45,192 bases of DNA from Nocardia sp. (GTDB lineage: Bacteria; Actinomycetota; Actinomycetes; Mycobacteriales; Mycobacteriaceae), in assembly GCF_025465275.1 (NCBI RefSeq), contig NZ_JAODNK010000061.1, positions 1 to 45,192 of the forward strand, given 5' to 3'. How positions within the stretch are numbered: the stretch's first letter is position 1; each line of letters starts with the position of its first letter. Below are positions 38,960 through 45,192 of the stretch, piece by piece. The position numbers were made by a program, and so were the translations under genes. The notes under the pieces are model-generated. The model saw only the letters and a list, made by a program, of their open reading frames with translations. It searched no databases and was not told the DNA's origin.

Positions 38960-40322
38960 TCAACGGTTGTAGGACTGTTCCTTGACCCAGCTGAAACCGC
39001 GGTCCACCAGCGGGAAGGACTTCGGGTCGAGCTGGGTGAACCGGGCGTGGATGCGGTGGCCGGCATAGTCGTCGGCGTCGATGATCAGTTGGCCGGGGCC
39101 GGGCCACCAGTAGGTGAGGTGGACCCGGACCGGGGTTTCCACGTAGGTGCCCAGGGCGATGCGATTGTGCAGGTCGATGAAGTGACGCTTCGGGTCGATG
39201 GTGCCGCCGTACTCCTCGAAAGAGTCGTCCATGTGCTGGATGGTGAGTACCACCGGATCGGAAACGTGGAAGGGGCGGTCGACAACAACTCGGCGCCAGC
39301 GCAATTGGTCGGTGAGCAGTGGGTCACGGGCATAACCCTCCGAGGAGAAGCCGTCCACCTGGTAGATGCCGTACAGCTCGGGCGTGGGGTGCGGCCCGGT
39401 CGGAGAACAGTACCGCCAGTACCCGGCGGGCACGGGGTGCGAGCAGGAAGAGACTCAACAGCAGGAACTGTGACGACACCGTCTTCAGACGGATGTCGTA
39501 CGTCATGTTCAGCAGGAACACCTGCGTCATATCCACCGCGCACAGCAGCGCACCCGCCGCCGTGGCACGCGGCACCAGCAGCAGTACTCCGGCCAGCAAT
39601 TCCGCTCCGCCGAGCAGGATTTCATACGGCTGCGACACGCTGACCTGCGACCACAGCACGCCCTCCGGACTGAAATCGCCGAAGGGCTCCACCAATCGGT
39701 TCAGCACGAACGGCATCTGCGTCGGAATCGCCTTGGCCATACCGAAATAGAACATCGCGATCGCGAGCACGAGCCGCAGATACAGCTGAGCCCACGCGAA
39801 CACGCGGGTGTACCGCGGCCGCCGCCGATCCAGCACCGACCACACCGCCGTGGCCACCGCGGCGACCACCATCAGGAGAAACAGTGCGGTCCACTGGAAT
39901 GCGCTGTCGCTGCCCACCTGGACGCTGACCACGTGCAAGCCCAGCACATGGGTAGCGGTCCACTCGATCGGCGGGCGCGCGAGGTGCAAGACATTCAGCA
40001 CCGAGGTCCATCCCGACCGGATACCCAAGCCCGCCAACAGGATCGGGAGAAGCCCGAGCACACCCGCCAAACCGAACATGCCGAAATAGCAGACACCGAA
40101 CCGAAACCCTATGCGGGTCAACAGATGCCAGGGTTCTTCGTCGGATCCACCGTCGCCCTGCGGTACCGGATCTCCCCTCGAAGCGTCCGGTTTCGCCGCA
40201 GCAGTTTCGACCTCGACCTCGGCCACATCTTCCGGCGTTCGCGGACTCTGCACCGCGACAGACGCGCCGAACCCATCGGTATCCGCCACCGGCGCCTCCA
40301 CCCTCGAGCAACACTGCGCCAC
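38960..40322 (-). pseudogene. DoxX/HTTM-like membrane protein gene with an internal frameshift
   Basis: The N-terminal reading frame (40322 to about 39400) has an acidic leader and about six TM helices (GIRFGVCYFGMFGLAG, LRLVLAIAMFYFGMAKAIPTQMPF parts), then LLGGAELLAGVLLL, and continues beyond LFSDR as junk. The other frame (about 39395 to 38960) continues smoothly with PHPTPELYGIYQVDGFSSEGY and a soluble domain ending VKEQSYNR. The two join into one protein of about 450 residues if one base is added or lost around 39380-39400, within a C-rich run. Either a true frameshift mutation, a sequencing error, or programmed slippage. Confidence 0.75.
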
Positions 40323-40338
40323 GACGGTAGCGGCGGAA

Positions 40339-40371
40339 GCTTAAGAAGGACCCAGTGGTTCGCTTAAGAAG
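40339..40371. promoter_or_regulatory. Direct repeat GCTTAAGAAG, 23-nt period
   Basis: GCTTAAGAAG occurs at 40339-40348 and 40362-40371. Two helical turns apart, typical of a dimeric or OmpR-type regulator. It lies just upstream of the frameshifted membrane gene (minus strand) and downstream of the glycosyltransferase stop. Confidence 0.5.
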
Positions 40372-40407
40372 TTGCAGCCGGAGCCGGTTACCTTCCCCAG
40401 TCCCCTT

Positions 40408-42477
40408 TCAGGATGTGAGCGGATGCGTGAGGTCGTAGACCGCTGTGCCGCCGATGGTTTCGGCGGTGTAGTGGGCTTTGACCCACGCCGTGATTGCACT
40501 GGCGCTGCCCGATCCACCGCCGGGACCACCCATGCCGGTACCGGCAATGAAGTAGCTGACTTCACCGTCGGTGACGTACTGCTGGAACTGAGACAGCGTC
40601 GGTGAGTTGTCGCTGCCGGTGAAGCCACCGACCGCCATGATCGAGGTGCCGGTGGCCAATTCGAGACTGCCTGCCGATTGCGAGCCCACTGTCGCGGCGG
40701 CCCAGCGTGTGCCGGTGTTCTTCACCAACTGCTGCAGTTCGGTGTTCGTCGCGGTGGAACCGCCGGGTCCACCGCCGCCACGGCCGGTTGCCGGATCGCT
40801 GATGGAACTCTCAGCAGGCGCGGTGCCGGGGGGTGTTGTGCTGGACACTGATTCACCGGCTCGAGCACCATCGGGCGCCCCGCTACCAGGTCCGCCGCCC
40901 ATGCCGTTGCCGGGGACAACCGGGCCGGAGGTCGGTATGGATCCGGTGTGTGCGGTCGCTGCGGTTTCGATGGCGTATGCGGTCGTCCCGGCCAGCCCGA
41001 ACAGGAGTCCGGCGATGGCGACAACAGCGGTGAATTTGCCGAGCTGATGTGCACCGACGGCGACGATCGCCGCGATCACTATCGAGCCGATCAGCACGAT
41101 CCAGCGCAGCGGCGGGTACCAGTCCGGTGTGCGGTCGAGCAGGATGAAGTTCCAGATGCCGGTGGTGGCGGCCATCGCGGCGAGTGCGATACGCGCGGTG
41201 CGGACTTGGCGCCCACGCCACAGCTCGACCACCGAGAGTCCGATCAGCGCGGCGATCGCGGGTGCGAGGGCGACCGTGTAGTACGGGTGAATGGTGCCCT
41301 GCATATAGCTGAATACGACTCCGGTCACGAGAAGCCAACCGCCCCAGAGCAATAGAGCGGCACGGGAGCGTCCGGTGCGAGGCGTGCGCCGGGTGAACCA
41401 CAGGCCCCCGACGAGACCGATCAGGGCGGCGGGCAGCAGCCAGGAGATTTCGGTGCCCATCGAATCGCCGAACAAGCGGGTGATTCCGGTGCTGCCACCG
41501 AAACCGGTGTTGCCACCGCCTCCGCCTCCGCCTCCGCCTCCACCGTTGCCGTCCCCGCCCAGGACACGGCCGAGACCGTTGTAGCCCAAGGCCAATTCGA
41601 GCAAGCTGTTATCGGTCGATCCGCCGATATAGGGGCGGGAAGCGCTGGGCCACAGGCTCACCAGAGCGACGAACCAACCACCCGAGACCACCATGGCCGC
41701 GAACGCGCCCAGCAGTTTCACGATTCGATGCCGGAAGCCGATCGGCGCGGCCACCAGGAAAACCAGTCCCAGCGCGGGCAGTACCAGGAACGCCTGCATC
41801 ATTTTGGTGAGGAATCCGAAACCTACTGCCACACCGGCCAATGCGAGCCACCGTCCGCTACCGTTCTCGGTGGCGCGAACCGTGCAGTATGCCGCCACAA
41901 CCAGCAGCAGCACCAGCAGTGCGTCGGGGTTGTTGAACCGGAACATCAGTGCGGCAACAGGAGTCACCGCCAGCGCCACACCCGCCAGCAGCCCGGCCGC
42001 CGGACCGCTCCAACGCCGCACCGCGCTGTACACCAATCCGACCGACGCCACACCCATCAGCGCTTGCGGCAGCAGCATCGAGAACGAGCTGAACCCGAAC
42101 AACCTGCCCGACAAGCCCATGACCCACAGCGATGCCGGTGGTTTGTCAACGGTGATGGCATTACCCGCGTCCAGCGAACCGAACAGCAGCGCCTTCCAGC
42201 TCTGTGTGCCCGCCTGGACCGCGGCCGCGTAGAAGTCGTTGGCCCATCCTGATTTGCTCAACCCCCACAGATAGAGGACCGCGGTGGCGACCGGCAGTGT
42301 CCACAAGCTCGGACGCACCCCCCGGCCCTGGTCGGGCGGGCCGAACAGCAAACGGGTGAATCGGCCCGTCGGCCCGCGACCAGCTGCGGTGTCCGGCCGA
42401 CCCGGTTCTCGATCAGCGTCGGCAGATTCCCTACCGGAGGTTGTATGGGCGGAAGCGCCCAGCAAAGGTGTGGTCAT
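40408..42477 (-). CDS. GT39/ArnT-like membrane glycosyltransferase
   Basis: A 689-residue polyprenyl-phosphate-sugar glycosyltransferase. After a polar N terminus come about 12 TM helices; loop 1 has the catalytic acidic region in GLSKSGWANDFYAAAV and the KPPASLWV motif (in parts), typical of PMT/ArnT-like enzymes. FNNPDALLVLLLV is also a family hallmark. A run of 11 glycines lies near residue 320, in a loop. The C-terminal 170 residues are an extracytoplasmic Ser/Gly-rich linker and a small domain (WAAATVGSQSAGSLEL...). ATG 42477 is used; GTG 42510 is possible and neither has a good ribosome site. Substrate unknown, possibly a mannosyl or arabinosyl transfer to envelope lipids. Confidence 0.87.
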   Translation of the reverse strand: MTTPLLGASAHTTSGRESADADREPGRPDTAAGRGPTGRFTRLLFGPPDQGRGVRPSLWTLPVATAVLYLWGLSKSGWANDFYAAAVQAGTQSWKALLFGSLDAGNAITVDKPPASLWVMGLSGRLFGFSSFSMLLPQALMGVASVGLVYSAVRRWSGPAAGLLAGVALAVTPVAALMFRFNNPDALLVLLLVVAAYCTVRATENGSGRWLALAGVAVGFGFLTKMMQAFLVLPALGLVFLVAAPIGFRHRIVKLLGAFAAMVVSGGWFVALVSLWPSASRPYIGGSTDNSLLELALGYNGLGRVLGGDGNGGGGGGGGGGGNTGFGGSTGITRLFGDSMGTEISWLLPAALIGLVGGLWFTRRTPRTGRSRAALLLWGGWLLVTGVVFSYMQGTIHPYYTVALAPAIAALIGLSVVELWRGRQVRTARIALAAMAATTGIWNFILLDRTPDWYPPLRWIVLIGSIVIAAIVAVGAHQLGKFTAVVAIAGLLFGLAGTTAYAIETAATAHTGSIPTSGPVVPGNGMGGGPGSGAPDGARAGESVSSTTPPGTAPAESSISDPATGRGGGGPGGSTATNTELQQLVKNTGTRWAAATVGSQSAGSLELATGTSIMAVGGFTGSDNSPTLSQFQQYVTDGEVSYFIAGTGMGGPGGGSGSASAITAWVKAHYTAETIGGTAVYDLTHPLTS

Positions 42478-42555
42478 ACCTCGATACTCACGGCCCGATG
42501 TGGTTGTCACCTATGCCGTAACTGTGAGCCGGCTATGTGGTCGGCCGCCGCGCAC

Positions 42556-44103
42556 TCACGTCGGGACGGCACTCCCGACGCCGGGGAGCCGGACGGTGAA
42601 TTCGGTCCGCCCGGGAGCACTGTCCACGGAGATCACTCCGCCGTGCGCTTTGATCACCGCGGCAACGATCGCCAGCCCGAGGCCGCTGCTGCCCGCGCGC
42701 CGCGAACGCGATGAGTCGCCGCGTGCGAAACGCTCGAAAACCTCCGGCTGCAAGGCTTCCGGGATGCCCGGCCCGTCGTCGGTCACCCGCCACACCGCTC
42801 CCCCGTCGCCGTCGAAGTCCAGCGCGGTGGTCACCGTGGTGCCCGGGCCGGTGTGAGTGCGGGCGTTGGCCAGTAGATTGGCCAGCACCTGATGCAGGCG
42901 GGCCGCGTCACCGGTGATCACCACCGGCTCATCGGGCAGATCCAGATCCCACCGGTGATCGCGACCGGCGATATGCGCGTCACTGACCGCGTCCACCGTG
43001 AGCTGGGTCAGATCCACCGGCTCATGCTCGAGCCCACGGCCGGAATCCAGTCGCGCCAGCAACAGCATGTCCTCCACGAGCGCGGTCATCCGCCGGGATT
43101 CGGACTCCACCCGGCTCATCGCATTGGCCACATCGCCGGGGACCTCGGCCCGTTTGCGTTGCGCCAGTTCGGCATAGCCGCGAATGGCAGCGAGGGGGGT
43201 GCGCAGTTCATGGCTGGCATCGGCGAGGAACTGGCGGACTCGGGTCTCGCTGTCATGGCGGGCCGAGAGCGCACCGGTGATGTGATCGAGCATCCGGTTG
43301 ACCGCCGAGCCGAGCTGGCCGACCTCGGTGCGCGGGTCGGCATCCGCGACCGGAACCCGCACGGGCAGAGCGACTTCCCCGCGATCCAATTGCAGATCGG
43401 CCACCCGGGAGGCGGTCGCCGCGACCCGATCCAGGGGCGCGAGCGCGTGCCGGATGAGCCAGATACCCACCGTGATCGCGATGATCAGCACGATCACCGT
43501 GACGATCAGCAGGATCAGCAGCACCCGCATGAGGATCGCGTCGATGGAGGCCGACGGCAGGCCGGTGATGACCGTCTCGCCGTCCCACGTCTTGTCCGCG
43601 ATCAGCCGATAGCGGCCCTGACCGGCGAGATCCACGGTGACCGGTCCGCCAGCGGTCGGCACCGAGGCCAGCTGTTGTTGCGCGGTCTCCGACAGGGCTG
43701 TCTGCGTGCCGTCGGCGCCGATCTTGCCCGCGGCCGTGATTTTCTCCCCATCGAGGATCGCGCCGACCGCGCCGGGTTGAATACCGCCCCGGTCCAGGAA
43801 GCTCGGTCCCGGGCCTGCGGTCCCCGACTGTGGGTGCGGTGGCGGCGTCGGCCGCCCGTCCGGCCGGGGTCCGAGGCTGGGGCCGCCACCCGCGTCACCG
43901 AGTGAGCGCTTCTGCACGCCGATCAACTCGGTATCGAGCTGGTGCACCAGAAACTGTTGCAGCGCAAGCTCGGTCGCGGCGCCGATCCCGACGACCACGA
44001 TCACCAGCAACAGCACCTGGCCGACCAGAAGCCGGGCGCGCAGCGACCAACGGCGCGGCGGTCGCGCGCCGCGCGGCACCTCAGCCTGCCGGTTTGAGGA
44101 CAT
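42556..44103 (-). CDS. Sensor histidine kinase (HAMP-HisKA-HATPase)
   Basis: A 515-residue kinase. TM1 about 25-47, a Pro/Gly-rich extracytoplasmic domain about 48-190, TM2 about 195-218, HAMP, HisKA with phosphoacceptor His in DASHELRTPLAAIRG, and HATPase_c (NLLANARTH, DDGPGIP, GSSGLGLAIV). It overlaps the preceding response-regulator gene by 23 nt, so the pair is coupled. Organisation resembles mycobacterial TcrYX/TrcSR-type pairs; I cannot choose between them. Confidence 0.92.
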   Translation of the reverse strand: MSSNRQAEVPRGARPPRRWSLRARLLVGQVLLLVIVVVGIGAATELALQQFLVHQLDTELIGVQKRSLGDAGGGPSLGPRPDGRPTPPPHPQSGTAGPGPSFLDRGGIQPGAVGAILDGEKITAAGKIGADGTQTALSETAQQQLASVPTAGGPVTVDLAGQGRYRLIADKTWDGETVITGLPSASIDAILMRVLLILLIVTVIVLIIAITVGIWLIRHALAPLDRVAATASRVADLQLDRGEVALPVRVPVADADPRTEVGQLGSAVNRMLDHITGALSARHDSETRVRQFLADASHELRTPLAAIRGYAELAQRKRAEVPGDVANAMSRVESESRRMTALVEDMLLLARLDSGRGLEHEPVDLTQLTVDAVSDAHIAGRDHRWDLDLPDEPVVITGDAARLHQVLANLLANARTHTGPGTTVTTALDFDGDGGAVWRVTDDGPGIPEALQPEVFERFARGDSSRSRRAGSSGLGLAIVAAVIKAHGGVISVDSAPGRTEFTVRLPGVGSAVPT

Positions 44104-44830
44104 ATCCGGAACCGCGCAACGTGTGGATCATCGGCTCGTGTCCGCTGTCGATCTTCTTGCGCAGGTAGTAAATATACAGCTCGACGATGTTGGATCGGCC
44201 GCCGAAGTCGTAGCTCCACACCCGATCCAGGATCTGCGCCTTGCTCAATACCCGCCTGGGGTTGCGCATGAAGAAGCGCAGCAGCTCGAACTCGGTGGAG
44301 GTCAACGTGATCGACTCGCCGGCCCGGGTGACCTCGTGGCTGTCCTCGTCCAGGACCAGGTCGCCGACCACGATCTGAGCGCCGCTGTCGGCGGTGGTGA
44401 CGCCGGTGCGGCGCAGCAGTGCGCGCAGCCGCAACACCACCTCTTCGATGCTGAAGGGTTTGGTGACATAGTCGTCGCCGCCTGCGGTCAGCCCCGCGAT
44501 GCGATCCTCGACCGAATCTTTCGCGGTCAAGAGCAGCACCGGCAGCTGCGGGAACTGGGCGCGCAATTTGCCGAGCACCTCGAGTCCGGTCATATCGGGC
44601 AGCATCACATCCAGCACGACCACATCCGGGCGGGTCTCTCGCGCCTTGGCGACCGCCGTGCGCCCATCACCCGCGGTCGCGACGTCCCAGCCCTCGTACC
44701 GCAGCGCCATCGACACCATCTCGGCGAGCACCGGCTCGTCGTCTACCACGAGCACGGTGATAGCACTGCCGTCGGCACGGCGCATGACGACTCGTTCGGC
44801 CGGACTGTTTCCAGTGGTCATCGCGGACAT
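44081..44830 (-). CDS. OmpR-family response regulator
   Basis: A 249-residue regulator: receiver domain with DDE acidic pair, phosphoacceptor in VVVLDVMLPDM, T in LLLTAKD, K in YVTKPF; then a winged helix ending LDRVWSYDFGGRSNIVELYIYYLRKKID-type (in parts) and HTLRGSGYVLKP. ATG 44830 with AGGTGG just upstream; ATG 44821 is possible. It precedes and overlaps its kinase. The long palindrome at 44876-44917 lies 46 nt before the start and may be its own operator. Confidence 0.92.
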   Translation of the reverse strand: MSAMTTGNSPAERVVMRRADGSAITVLVVDDEPVLAEMVSMALRYEGWDVATAGDGRTAVAKARETRPDVVVLDVMLPDMTGLEVLGKLRAQFPQLPVLLLTAKDSVEDRIAGLTAGGDDYVTKPFSIEEVVLRLRALLRRTGVTTADSGAQIVVGDLVLDEDSHEVTRAGESITLTSTEFELLRFFMRNPRRVLSKAQILDRVWSYDFGGRSNIVELYIYYLRKKIDSGHEPMIHTLRGSGYVLKPAG

Positions 44831-44875
44831 TGTCCCACCTTGAACCCGAACGCTTGGGTGTTGCTGTGCCGTGTC

Positions 44876-44917
44876 TATGTGCCAGCTGTGAACTGATCGA
44901 TTCACAGCTGGCGCATA
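44876..44917. promoter_or_regulatory. 17-bp-arm inverted repeat between the response regulator and a secreted-protein gene
   Basis: TATGTGCCAGCTGTGAA (44876-44892), 8-nt spacer, then its reverse complement with one mismatch (44901-44917). It lies in the divergent intergenic region, 46 nt before the regulator ATG and 105 nt before the ATG at 45023. It could be an operator for one or both genes, or a bidirectional hairpin. Confidence 0.7.
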
Positions 44918-45022
44918 GCCGCGACCCACGACGGACAAATATTCGGCAACAACGATTGCCGTATCAGCTCGCACACCGGGCCGACGATCTCGAATCGAGA
45001 TCCGACAACAGGAGGAATCTGC

Positions 45023-45192
45023 ATGAGGATCAAGTCGAAACTGGCCAAGGCCGCGGTCGCGGGCACGCTGGCGCTCGGCGTGCTCGGCGCGGGCGCGGGT
45101 ATCGCGAACGCCGCGCCGGGACCCGACCAACAGCAGCAGGCTCCGCAGCAGCAACAGGATCCGCAGCGCAACGATCAGCAGCGTAACGATCA
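45023..45192 (+). CDS. Secreted Q/N-rich protein, 3' end outside window
   Basis: 56 residues visible. Signal peptide MRIKSKLAKAAVAGTLALG with cleavage near ANA-A (about residue 30), then a run rich in Gln, Pro, Asn and Asp (DQQQQAPQQQQ, QRNDQQRND). AGGAGGA lies 6 nt before the ATG. The gene is divergent from the two-component pair and may be controlled by it. Confidence 0.72.
   Translation, partial: MRIKSKLAKAAVAGTLALGVLGAGAGIANAAPGPDQQQQAPQQQQDPQRNDQQRND

Noticed and set aside
44886..44907. CRP/FNR-type site (TGTGA...TCACA)
   Set aside because: The half-sites are 10 nt apart instead of 6 and are part of a much longer palindrome.
1..45192. tRNA, rRNA, riboswitch or prophage features
   Set aside because: None recognised on reading both strands; no cloverleaf, ribosomal core or phage structural gene seen.

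Overview
The window looks like a chromosomal segment of a high-GC mycolic-acid actinomycete, most probably Nocardia or a close relative. The basis is gene content: a DUF222/HNH (13E12-type) gene, UsfX/SigF-type sigma regulation, an LGFP-repeat envelope protein, an Mtb12-like lipoprotein, an EthA/MymA-type Baeyer-Villiger monooxygenase and an F420-type oxidoreductase. The genus is inferred from family knowledge, not from a search.

Region 1 (about 2.1-20 kb) is a dense general-stress sigma-factor island. It holds three SigF/SigB-family sigma factors (4773, 11292, 17402), three UsfX/RsbW-like anti-sigma proteins (4148, 10772, 13656), three STAS anti-anti-sigma proteins (2794, 15492, 16954), two MEDS-sensor/HATPase proteins (3170, 15848), an RsbU-like REC-PP2C phosphatase coupled to a CHASE3 histidine kinase and a lone response regulator (7683-6079), and effector genes: UsfY-like, CsbD-like, a DoxX protein with a hendecad-repeat tail, BrkB/YihY, PAP2-diacylglycerol kinase and a PoxB-like oxidase. 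Much of it looks like an old duplication of one sigma/anti-sigma block.

Region 2 (about 20-27 kb) is a stress-effector stretch with an MFS permease, several tiny membrane proteins, a PAS-ANTAR regulator, a Dps-like protein, a DUF6131-type peptide, a FAD-Rieske oxidoreductase and a proline-rich peptide. It also holds three gene remnants (GlsB-like, DJ-1/PfpI, TetR), suggesting past rearrangement.

The unifying signal is a set of 14 SigF-type promoters (GTTT or GATT/GGTT, exactly 15 nt, then GGGTAN or a one-base variant) from 4.7 to 34.7 kb. They lie in front of two sigma genes, one anti-sigma/sigma operon and most effector genes. Three of them place an ATG 10 nt after the -10 with no Shine-Dalgarno, implying leaderless mRNAs. 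The island therefore appears to contain the sigma factors, their switches and a good part of their regulon.

Region 3 (about 27-34.7 kb) is metabolic: a LysR regulator and SDR, then a P450-SDR-Baeyer-Villiger monooxygenase-TetR operon behind two tandem GGTAC-N6-GTACC palindromes, then a flavin-dependent oxidoreductase. Region 4 (34.7-45.2 kb) is envelope and transport: a SigF-type promoter with PRC-barrel, glycine-rich and LGFP proteins, an Mtb12-like lipoprotein, a DHA2 efflux pump, a frameshifted DoxX/HTTM-like membrane gene, a GT39 glycosyltransferase, an OmpR/HK two-component pair and the start of a secreted Q/N-rich protein.
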